Made by a program: the position numbers and the translations under genes. Positions 7,588 through 14,269 of a stretch of 17,196 nucleotides of DNA are shown here, in pieces; position 1 is the stretch's first letter, and every line of letters begins with the position of its first letter. The notes under the pieces were generated by a model, which was not told where the DNA came from, did not search any database, and saw only the letters and a program-made list of their open reading frames with translations. Source of the stretch: Clostridiales bacterium (lineage in GTDB: Bacteria > Bacillota > Clostridia > Lachnospirales > Lachnospiraceae); contig JAHZHF010000033.1 in NCBI GenBank assembly GCA_019420405.1, positions 1 to 17,196 on the forward strand, in the 5' to 3' direction.

Positions 7588-7614
7588 ATTATCACCATCT
7601 CGGTCTCTTGTCAA
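7588..7614 (-). promoter_or_regulatory. Promoter of the sugar operon
   Basis: On the minus strand a perfect TTGACA (7609-7614) is followed 15 bases later by GATAAT (7588-7593). TAATTT (7586-7591) at the ideal 17-base spacing is the alternative -10. Transcription would start near 7580, giving a leader of about 70 bases before the ATG at 7508, with operator O1 inside the leader. Confidence 0.6.
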
Positions 7615-7700
7615 TATTTCATGTGCATTTTCAGCAAAACTATACATTTTTATTTTGATTTTTTATGCAAATTGCTTAATTTTTATTTTGCATCAGCGCT

Positions 7701-7718
7701 TGCTAAATCGTTTTATCA
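7701..7718. promoter_or_regulatory. Operator O2, second LacI-type palindrome
   Basis: TGCTAAATCGTTTTATCA is an 18-bp palindrome with seven of nine pairs symmetric around a central CG. Its left half is almost the same as O1. Centre-to-centre distance to O1 is 174 bp, and the sugar-operon promoter lies between them, an arrangement that would allow DNA looping. It also lies about 30 bases upstream of the regulator's own -35 region. Confidence 0.55.
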
Positions 7719-7749
7719 TTGTTTTTTTGCATTTTACTGGAAATCTATA

Positions 7750-7778
7750 TTGCGTCATGTACATTTTCCTGTTATAAT
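7750..7778 (+). promoter_or_regulatory. Promoter of the lacI-type regulator
   Basis: A perfect TATAAT (7773-7778) is preceded by TG one base upstream, making an extended -10 (TGTTATAAT). A weak -35, TTGCGT (7750-7755), lies 17 bases upstream. Transcription would begin near 7785, about 75 bases before the TTG start codon. Confidence 0.6.
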
Positions 7779-7858
7779 AGCTGCAAACATATGCTGCTGA
7801 ATTTCGGCGGCATACACATTATTTTAATGGATACTGTGTATCTGAAGGAGGCTGTGTT

Positions 7859-8902
7859 TTGGCTTGTACTATTCGCGACATCGCTCAGGCAGCCAATGTG
7901 TCCGCTTCCACTGTTTCACTGGTACTTCGCGGAAAAGAAAACCGCATTTCAGAAGAGACAAAACTGCGGGTTCGACAGATTGCCGAGCAGATGCATTATG
8001 TTCCCAACCAGGTTGCTGTGTCACTGGTTACAAAAAAAACTCATACGATTGGGCTGATCTATGCTGATATGCTCAATCCATTTTATTCCGAACTGGCGGT
8101 CAGTGTCTAACGAAACGCCCGCCTCCACGAGTACAGCCTGCTGATCTGTAATTGTGACGGACAGGTACAGCGCTGCGTAAATAATATTGATCTGCTGGAA
8201 GGCAAACGCATCGACGGGTTTATCCTGCAGCCACCGGAAACGATTAATGCGATCCCCGAGCAGCTGCATGCGCTTCAGGAAAAATTAAACTCCTGCGATA
8301 CCCCCTATGTGATTCTTGACCGTGCTATTCATGACGTCTATCACGATTATATCGCAGCGGATCATCAGCTTGGCGGTTCTCTGGCTACAGACTATCTGAT
8401 CAGGCTTGGGCACACCCGGATCGGGTGCATTACCGGCTCGCTCACTGACTACGGTTCCAAGCATCGGCTTGCCGGTTACAAGGAAGTCTTGTCTTCCCAC
8501 GGGATTGCTTTTGATCCTTCTCTGATTTATGAAGGACTATACCTGATTGAAACCGGTTATCAGGGTGCCCTGGAGCTTTTCAAGCAGAATGTCACTGCTA
8601 TTTTTGCATTCAGCGATCAGATTGCGCTTGGTGTACAGCGTGCTGCTTCTGAATGCGGCATCTCGATTCCGGATGATTTGTCGCTTGTCGGATATGATGA
8701 CAGCTCTATCGCCCACCTTTGTTCAGTGCCCCTTACGACAATCCACCAGCCGACAGAGCTGCTCGGACGACGGGCATGTGAACTTCTGATCGACCGGATC
8801 AATGAACCCAAACGTCCTCACCAGGACTACCGCTATCCGCCTACGCTGATCCAGAGAAGCAGTTGTACTCTGCCGCGTCCTGCGGACAAAAAACTGGTAT
8901 AA
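7859..8902 (+). pseudogene. LacI-family transcriptional regulator, interrupted by an in-frame TAA
   Basis: The frame would give about 347 residues, normal for the family. An AAGGAGG (7844-7850) lies eight bases before a TTG start at 7859. Residues 3-50 form the LacI helix-turn-helix (TIRDIAQAANVSASTVSLVLR), followed by the hinge (YVPNQVAVSL) and the start of the periplasmic-binding-like domain (HTIGLIYADMLNPFYSELAVSV). Codon 84 (8108-8110) is TAA. Beyond it the same frame continues without another stop through RNARLHEYSLLICNCDG, DGFILQPP, AADHQLGG, RLGHTRIG, FAFSDQIALG, VGYDDSSIA and LTTIHQP, all expected family segments, to TAA at 8900-8902. The codon was probably GAA or CAA. As written, only an 83-residue DNA-binding stub without the effector domain is made, unless the stop is read through or the base is a sequencing error. 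Its divergent position and the two palindromes point to it as (former) repressor of the sugar operon. Confidence 0.9.
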
Positions 8903-8907
8903 AAAGA

Positions 8908-8951
8908 ACCGTGTTACACACCGGCGCACAGCGTCCGGTATGTAACACGGT
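8908..8951. terminator. Bidirectional intrinsic terminator
   Basis: ACCGTGTTACA (8908-8918) pairs perfectly with TGTAACACGGT (8941-8951). Inside, ACCGG pairs with CCGGT and CGC with GCG around an ACA loop, separated by a C/A mismatch and a bulged T. To the right (plus strand) follows CTTCTTTTG, and to the left (minus strand) follows TTCTTTTTATACC. It lies five bases after the regulator's stop and 44 bases after the stop of the convergent cytidylate-kinase-like gene, so it can end both transcripts. Confidence 0.85.
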
Positions 8952-8995
8952 CTTCTTTTGTTCTCACATCTTTTTATATTATCTCATTTATACTC

Positions 8996-9619
8996 TTACA
9001 ATCCGAACCGGATCTTCATATACGACCTAATCTCTTCCACACACTTCTCGAACCCGAGCCTGCCGCTGTTTAAGCACAGATCGTAGTTTCTCGCATCCGC
9101 CCACTCGTGTCCTGTGTGGTAGCGGTAGAAATCTCCGCGGAAATTATCTGTCCGCTCGATATACTTCTGCATCTCTTTCTCGCTCATACTGTGGCGCTCC
9201 ATGGCCCGGTCAAGACAGAACTTCCGGTCTGCATGGACAAAGACGCTCATCACATTCGGATAATCCCGGAGCACGTAATCCGCACACCGTCCGATGATTA
9301 CGCAGGACTCTTTCGCTGCCAGTTCTTTGATGATCTTTGCCTGATAATTAAACAGGTTGTCATCGGATGTAAATTCCCGGTCTTCCGGCGGAAGCAGTTC
9401 GCCTTCATAGGGTCGGCTCAACAGGTGGAACCATCCGGCACGACGGACTTTCTCATCCGACATGCCGAAAAGCCGCTCATTGATCCCGCTGTCCTCCGAA
9501 GCCATCCGCAGGATCTCCCTGCTGTAGCAGTTGATCCCCAGATCTTTGGCCAGCATCGCGCCGATCGTCTTTCCGCCGCTTCCGTACTGTCTTGCGATTG
9601 TAATCACGATATTTTTCAT
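8996..9619 (-). CDS. Cytidylate kinase-like family protein
   Basis: The protein has 207 residues and begins MKNIVITIARQYGSGGKTIG. This carries the P-loop variant GSGGKTIG (13-20) typical of the cytidylate-kinase-like family common in Clostridia, distinct from the canonical Cmk used for CMP. Further hallmarks are the IIGRCADYVL segment (about 98-108) and a C-terminal NYDLCLNSGRLGFE. The reading frame is open further upstream into livF, but AGGAGG nine bases before the ATG at 9619 fixes the start. It begins 13 bases after livF stops, so it is the last gene of the liv operon, and the bidirectional terminator follows it. Substrate and role are not established for this family in general. A link to amino acid uptake is suggested only by position. 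Confidence 0.85.
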   Translation of the reverse strand: MKNIVITIARQYGSGGKTIGAMLAKDLGINCYSREILRMASEDSGINERLFGMSDEKVRRAGWFHLLSRPYEGELLPPEDREFTSDDNLFNYQAKIIKELAAKESCVIIGRCADYVLRDYPNVMSVFVHADRKFCLDRAMERHSMSEKEMQKYIERTDNFRGDFYRYHTGHEWADARNYDLCLNSGRLGFEKCVEEIRSYMKIRFGL

Positions 9620-9632
9620 AAAGCCGCGCCTC

Positions 9633-10343
9633 CTATTCTCCCAGATATGCCTTCTTGATCGAATCGTCCTCCAGCAGATCTTTTGCGTTTCCTTCGAGAA
9701 CGATATTTCCTGTCTCAAGGACATAGGCACGGTCTGCAATGGAGAGCGCCTTCTTCGCGTTCTGCTCCACAAGCAGGACTGTGGTGCCGCTCTCACTTAC
9801 GGAACGGATAATATCAAAGATCTCGTTTACCATGATCGGCGACAGCCCCATGGAAGGCTCATCCATCAGGATGATCTTCGGCCTCGACATCAGCGCGCGC
9901 CCCATGGCGAGCATCTGCTGCTCCCCGCCGCTTAACGTTCCCGCCATCTGGTTCTTCCTCTCCTCCAGCCGCGGAAATCTTTTATACACATTGTTCAGGC
10001 TCTCTTCGATCTCAGCCTTATCTTTCCTCGTATAAGCGCCCATTTTCAGGTTCTCATATACGCTCAGTTCAGCAAATACACGCCGTCCCTCCGGCACATG
10101 CGCCATTCCCATAGACACAATCTTATGCGCCGGAACTTTTGTGATATCCTTTCCCTCGAACATCACATGTCCCTTCTTGGGACTCAATAGTCCGGTGACA
10201 GTGTGCAGGGTCGTCGTCTTACCTGCGCCGTTCGCACCGATCAGAGCGATGACTTCCCCTTTATCTACATGGAAGGAAATCCCCTTGATAGCCTGGATCA
10301 CGCCATAATACACTTCCAGATCTTTCACTTCAAGCATTGCCAT
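9633..10343 (-). CDS. livF: Branched-chain amino acid ABC transporter ATPase LivF
   Basis: This 236-residue ATPase has Walker A GANGAGKTT (36-44), signature LSGGEQQ (137-143), Walker B IILMDEP (157-163), and the LivF-specific AHVPEGRRVF (81-90). It forms the ATP-hydrolysing heterodimer with LivG on the cytoplasmic face of LivH/LivM. GGAGGAG eight bases before the ATG at 10343 favours the first of two nearby ATGs. It lies 14 bases after livG. Its last codons, stop and the following ribosome binding site are identical over 22 bases to those of livG. Substrate assignment to branched-chain amino acids is by family; amide or urea transport relatives exist. Confidence 0.93.
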   Translation of the reverse strand: MAMLEVKDLEVYYGVIQAIKGISFHVDKGEVIALIGANGAGKTTTLHTVTGLLSPKKGHVMFEGKDITKVPAHKIVSMGMAHVPEGRRVFAELSVYENLKMGAYTRKDKAEIEESLNNVYKRFPRLEERKNQMAGTLSGGEQQMLAMGRALMSRPKIILMDEPSMGLSPIMVNEIFDIIRSVSESGTTVLLVEQNAKKALSIADRAYVLETGNIVLEGNAKDLLEDDSIKKAYLGE

Positions 10344-10357
10344 AATTAACGCTCCTC

Positions 10358-11116
10358 CTATTCTCCCAGATATGCTGTGATAACCTGCGGGTCATTCAGT
10401 ACATCCGCAGTCTTTCCCTGTGCCAGAACTTCTCCGAAATTCAGCACGGTCAGACGCTCGCAGATTCCGCTCACCAGTTTCATGTCATGTTCGATCAGAA
10501 GGATCGTCATATGGAAATTCTCGCGCACGAAGCGGATCATATCCATCAGCTCACCCGTCTCGTTCGGGTTCATGCCCGCCGCAGGCTCGTCAAGGAGAAG
10601 CAGCTTCGGCTCCGTGGCCAGAGCCCTCGCGATCTCCAGCCGTCTCTGCTGCCCGTAGGGCAGGTTCGCCGCTTCCACATGTGCCACTTTCTCCATGTTA
10701 AACACTTTGAGAAGCTCCATAGCCTGCTCGTTCATCTCTTTTTCCACTTTACGGTAATTCGGAAGCCTCAAGATTCCTTCTACCGTGGAATAGTGATGCT
10801 TGTTATGAAGCCCGGCCTTTACGTTGTCCAGAACACTTAATTTCTTAAAAAGGCGGATATTCTGGAATGTTCTCGCTATGCCGGCCTTACTGATATCAAT
10901 GGTTTTCTTCCCCGTAATATCCTGTCCGTCCAGGATCACCTTTCCTGTATCCGGTTTATAGACGCCTGTCAAAAGATTAAACACCGTCGTCTTTCCGGCT
11001 CCGTTCGGCCCGATCAGACCGTACAGCTCTTCTTTTTCAATTGATATGTCAAATGCGTTCACCGCGCGGAGACCGCCAAATGAAATACCAAGATTTTTTA
11101 CATCCAGTAATGCCAT
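10358..11116 (-). CDS. livG: Branched-chain amino acid ABC transporter ATPase LivG
   Basis: This 252-residue ATPase has Walker A GPNGAGKTT (36-44), Q-loop Gln85 in ARTFQNIRLF, a LivG-type signature LPYGQQRRLEIARAL (152-166, with PYGQQ in place of SGGQ) and Walker B LLLLDEPAAGMNPNE (172-186). The frame is open 60 bases further upstream inside livM. I start it at 11116 because the residues MALLDVKNLGISFGG match the family's N-terminus and AGGAGG lies ten bases ahead. The livM stop and livG start share one base (TAATG), so translation is probably coupled. Confidence 0.93.
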   Translation of the reverse strand: MALLDVKNLGISFGGLRAVNAFDISIEKEELYGLIGPNGAGKTTVFNLLTGVYKPDTGKVILDGQDITGKKTIDISKAGIARTFQNIRLFKKLSVLDNVKAGLHNKHHYSTVEGILRLPNYRKVEKEMNEQAMELLKVFNMEKVAHVEAANLPYGQQRRLEIARALATEPKLLLLDEPAAGMNPNETGELMDMIRFVRENFHMTILLIEHDMKLVSGICERLTVLNFGEVLAQGKTADVLNDPQVITAYLGE

Positions 11117-12198
11117 TATTTCACAGCCTCCTTTTTCTTTCTCAATCTCAGGAAGGAGAAGTTCTTCTCTCTCCACTCAATCGCCTTCGGCGCCCAGTTG
11201 AAGAGCATCATCACAATCAGCACGATCGCATAGATCAGCATACGGTAATCTGACAGTCCGCGGAGCATCTCCGGGAGAAGTGTCAGGATCACTGCTGCAA
11301 TCATAGAACCACGTATACTTCCGATGCCGCCCAGAACAACGAACACGAGGATCATGATGGACTGGTTGTAGCCGAAGTTGTTCGTCGTCGCGGTAAGCGT
11401 AGACAGGTTGTGGGCATAGAGAACACCCGCTGCCCCGGCCATGGCCGCAGAGATCGCAAATGCCATCAGCTTATATTTTGTGATATTGATTCCGATTGAC
11501 TCCGCTGCAATCCGGTTGTCACGGATCGCCATGATCGCTCTTCCATCCCTGGAATTCACCAGATTCATCACAACAAACAGCGTGATCATCACCAGGATAA
11601 ATCCAATGAGGAATGTAGAATTCTGCGGGGTTCCAGTGATTCCCTGAGGACCGTTTACAATTACCACGCCATCCGTCTCCATATTAAGCGACATAACATC
11701 TTTCGTAGAGAAATGGAAGCCGTTGGAATCTTTTCCGATATAAAGTACATTCACCAGGTTTTTGATAATCTCGCCAAACGCCAGTGTAACGATAGCAAGG
11801 TAGTCTCCTTTCAGACGCAGAACCGGAATTCCGATCAGGATACCGAAGACCGCCGCCACCACGACGCCGATCAGGAGCGCCAGGAAAAACCTCAGCCCTT
11901 CGGACGTGATCACATCTCTCATACATTTTGAGAAAAACGCACTTGCAAAAGCACCCACGCACATGAATCCCGCGTGCCCGAGACTGAGCTCGCCGAGGAT
12001 ACCTACTACAAGATTTAAGGAAACCGCCAGGATCACATAAGTACACAGAGGCACCATCAGGCCTTCCAGAAGGCTTGATATATTCCCCGAGCTGATCAGG
12101 ATCTGCATGATGACAAAGGCCGCTATCGCGATCCCGTATGTAATCAGACTGCTTCTTGTTGTTTTATTCATTTTCTTCAGCCTGTTCATATCATCCAC
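11116..12198 (-). CDS. livM: Branched-chain amino acid ABC transporter permease LivM
   Basis: This polytopic membrane protein of up to 360 residues carries family segments: VSLNLVVGILGELSLGHAGF (a LivM hallmark), VLRLKGDYLAIVTLAFGEI, AIRDNRIAAESIGI (the ATPase-contacting loop) and VVLGGIGSIRGSMIAAVI. A GTG at 12198 directly follows the livH stop, with AGGAG nine bases ahead. An ATG nine bases further in, at 12189, with AGGTGG ahead, is an equally possible start. It pairs with LivH to form the channel, and it ends in a TAATG overlap with livG. Confidence 0.93.
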   Translation of the reverse strand: MDDMNRLKKMNKTTRSSLITYGIAIAAFVIMQILISSGNISSLLEGLMVPLCTYVILAVSLNLVVGILGELSLGHAGFMCVGAFASAFFSKCMRDVITSEGLRFFLALLIGVVVAAVFGILIGIPVLRLKGDYLAIVTLAFGEIIKNLVNVLYIGKDSNGFHFSTKDVMSLNMETDGVVIVNGPQGITGTPQNSTFLIGFILVMITLFVVMNLVNSRDGRAIMAIRDNRIAAESIGINITKYKLMAFAISAAMAGAAGVLYAHNLSTLTATTNNFGYNQSIMILVFVVLGGIGSIRGSMIAAVILTLLPEMLRGLSDYRMLIYAIVLIVMMLFNWAPKAIEWREKNFSFLRLRKKKEAVK

Positions 12199-13083
12199 CT
12201 ACACTTTCTCCTGAATCTTCTTGCCCAAAAGCCCTGTAGGTTTCACAAGCAGCACTACAATCAGCACTGCAAATACGATTGCATCCGCGAGCTGTGACAT
12301 CGTGTAAGCCCTTCCCATGATCTCGATCACACCGAGAAGCAGGCCTCCGATAAACGCTCCGGGGATCGAACCGATTCCGCCGAATACTGCCGCCACGAAC
12401 GCCTTGATACCAGGCATCGCTCCGGTATACGGCGTCAGGCTCGGATATGCAGAACAGAGGAGCACTCCGGCAATCGCTGCCAGAGCGGACCCGATCGCAA
12501 ATGTCAGCGCAATCGTTCCGTTCACATTGATTCCCATAAGCTGCGCTGCGCCCTTATCTTCAGAAACCGCGCGCATCGCCTGTCCGGGCTTACTCTTCTG
12601 TACGAATAAAACCAGCACTACCATGATAACCAGGCAGGCCGCAATCGTCACAATCGTTTCTCCTGAAATGTTTAATTTTCCACCGGCAAGCGAAATTCCG
12701 CTCCACTTAATCACCGACGGGAACGTCTGCGCATTGGCACCAAACACCAGAAGCGCAATATTCTGTAAAAGATAGCTGACACCGATTGCCGTAATCAGCA
12801 CCGCCAGCGATGAGGACGCATTTCTCAGCGGCTTATATGCAACCCGCTCGATCAGCATTCCGAGCAGCGTACACGCAACAACAGCCACCACTACTGCAGC
12901 AGCCGGCGGCATCCCGGCCTGCGTCATCGACATCAGCGCCACATAGGCCCCGATCATAATGACATCTCCATGAGCAAAATTCAGCATCTTTGCGATACCA
13001 TATACCATGGTATAACCAAGGGCGATGATCGCATAGACACTTCCCAGGCTCAATCCATTGATCAGATATGATATAAAACTCAT
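12199..13083 (-). CDS. livH: Branched-chain amino acid ABC transporter permease LivH
   Basis: This roughly 294-residue membrane protein has the typical opening LINGLSLGSVYAIIALGYTM then VYGIAKMLNFAHGDVIMIGAY. It also has AVSEDKGAAQLMGIN (cytoplasmic coupling loop), AVFGGIGSIPGAFIGGLLLG and the C-terminal LLVKPTGLLG. Two ATGs lie six bases apart. GGAAGGG is only one base from the first (13089) but seven from the second (13083), which I prefer. It is the first gene of the liv operon with its own promoter close upstream. No substrate-binding protein gene is found next to it. Confidence 0.93.
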   Translation of the reverse strand: MSFISYLINGLSLGSVYAIIALGYTMVYGIAKMLNFAHGDVIMIGAYVALMSMTQAGMPPAAAVVVAVVACTLLGMLIERVAYKPLRNASSSLAVLITAIGVSYLLQNIALLVFGANAQTFPSVIKWSGISLAGGKLNISGETIVTIAACLVIMVVLVLFVQKSKPGQAMRAVSEDKGAAQLMGINVNGTIALTFAIGSALAAIAGVLLCSAYPSLTPYTGAMPGIKAFVAAVFGGIGSIPGAFIGGLLLGVIEIMGRAYTMSQLADAIVFAVLIVVLLVKPTGLLGKKIQEKV

Positions 13084-13132
13084 ACTCATTCCCTTCCATT
13101 CTATTTTATCTTATACCTTGGGCATTATCACG

Positions 13133-13162
13133 ATTATATCACAACATATATGGGGATATCAA
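13133..13162 (-). promoter_or_regulatory. Promoter of the liv operon
   Basis: On the minus strand TTGATA (13157-13162) and TATAAT (13133-13138) are separated by 18 bases, with TG one base ahead of the -10 (extended -10). Start of transcription would be near 13126, about 43 bases before the livH ATG. It lies in the 120-base gap after the MoeA-like gene. No clear terminator precedes it, so some read-through from that gene is possible. Confidence 0.7.
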
Positions 13163-13208
13163 TAATAAAATCGAGTGTGCTCTGTTTTTTCTGTCTATTA
13201 TTCTTTTC

Positions 13209-14240
13209 TCATTTCCCGAATCCGCAGTTCGGGAATGTGCATACCTCACAGTTCAGGCACATTCCGCCTTCTCCCAGCACATGGAAATCCTCCGCGCAGA
13301 GTTTTTCTCCCGCCGCCACCCTCGGCAGCACCAGGTCGAAGATCGTTCTCTTTGAGTACATTACGCACCCGGGCAGTCCCATCACCGGGATATCCGCGCC
13401 GTTCTCCTGCTTTTTATACGCCAGCATAAACATGGCGCCCGGGAGCACGGGAGCGCCGTATGTGATCACCTCATCCGCAGCGTTCCGGATCGCAAGGGGC
13501 GTTCTGTCGTCGGGATCTACGCTCATTCCTCCGGTACATACGACGATTTGAGCTCCTTTTTCGATCCATCCGGTGATCGCTTCGGTGACCATGTCCGCGT
13601 TATCGTCACAGACCACGTTTCCCATCACTTCGATACCGCACTCTTCTAATTTTCCGGCCACAACAGGGGTGAATTTATCCTCAATTCTTCCGTGGTACAC
13701 TTCGCTTCCCGTAGTCACGATCCCGGCTTTCAACTTCTGAAACGGAAGGAGCTGAAAGACCGGTTCATCCCCGCAGATTTCCCTGACACGGTTCATCTTC
13801 TGCTCTTCGATCACAAGCGGTACGACGCGCATTCCTACGATCTTATCGCCTTTCTTTACCGCAAAATTTCCATGCCGCGACGCCAGCACCATCTGTCCCA
13901 TCGCATTTACGGCATTTAGTTTTTCTCTGTTGATCTTAAGAAGTCCGTCCTGTTCTGCGGTCAGTTCGATCTTCCCTTCCTTTGCCTCGGAAGCCTTCAT
14001 ATACTCGCCCTGGCAGACCTCACGGAGTACCTCTGCCGCATCATTTTCGTGAAGCATCCCTTCCTGTTTCTCCCAGACATAGAGATGTTCCTTCCCGACA
14101 GAGAGAAGGACAGGAATATCTTCTTCTCTCACTACATGTCCTTTGCGGAACACCGGGCCTTTCGTCACTCCGGGTATAATCTGAGTGATATCATGACAGA
14201 GCACGCTTCCCACCGCATCTTCTGTATTAATCAGTTTCAT
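13209..14240 (-). CDS. Molybdopterin-binding (MoeA/MogA-like) protein with cysteine-rich tail
   Basis: This 343-residue protein has a molybdopterin-binding (MoCF_biosynth) fold at about 172-310, with VTTGSEVYHGRIEDKF (175-190), VVCTGGMSVDPDDRTP (233-248) and MGLPGCVMY (287-295). It is shorter than MoeA (about 400 residues), and the SVG..D motif of canonical members reads SVDPDD here. The first 170 residues resemble a reduced MoeA N-terminal region. The last 16 residues hold Cys328, 331, 334 and 339 (CxxCxxCxxxxC, ending FPNCGFGK), suggesting an Fe-S or zinc site. The family handles molybdenum cofactor; whether this one inserts molybdenum, moves cofactor or acts as a sensor is unknown. It follows nadE by 29 bases, with GGAGG eleven bases before its ATG. 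No other molybdenum genes are in the window. Confidence 0.85.
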   Translation of the reverse strand: MKLINTEDAVGSVLCHDITQIIPGVTKGPVFRKGHVVREEDIPVLLSVGKEHLYVWEKQEGMLHENDAAEVLREVCQGEYMKASEAKEGKIELTAEQDGLLKINREKLNAVNAMGQMVLASRHGNFAVKKGDKIVGMRVVPLVIEEQKMNRVREICGDEPVFQLLPFQKLKAGIVTTGSEVYHGRIEDKFTPVVAGKLEECGIEVMGNVVCDDNADMVTEAITGWIEKGAQIVVCTGGMSVDPDDRTPLAIRNAADEVITYGAPVLPGAMFMLAYKKQENGADIPVMGLPGCVMYSKRTIFDLVLPRVAAGEKLCAEDFHVLGEGGMCLNCEVCTFPNCGFGK

Positions 14241-14269
14241 ATTGCCGTAATCCTCCTTCTGTTATATTT

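Larger units (their letters stand above)
7509..7858. other. Divergent control region between sugar operon and lacI-type regulator
   Basis: This 350-base gap is AT-rich and has no gene. It contains a leftward promoter for the sugar operon, a rightward promoter for the regulator, and two related palindromes (listed separately). Its middle, about 7620-7740, is rich in T runs and repeated TTTGCAT words, including an inverted pair ATGCAAA (7665-7671) and TTTGCAT (7687-7693). I cannot assign that pair a role. Confidence 0.7.

Noticed and set aside
7509..7598. 30-residue N-terminal extension of the binding protein
   Set aside because: The downstream ATG has an ideal AAGGAGGA and begins a proper lipoprotein signal; the extension would overlap operator O1 and part of the promoter region.
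8309..8902. Separate 197-residue gene starting at 8309
   Set aside because: It is in the same frame as the upstream LacI head, has no ribosome binding site, and is simply the C-terminal part of the interrupted regulator.
13213..13235. Hairpin (TTCCCGAA / TTCGGGAA) at the end of the MoeA-like gene as a terminator
   Set aside because: The 8-bp stem is perfect, but it lies inside the last codons and no T run follows on either strand.
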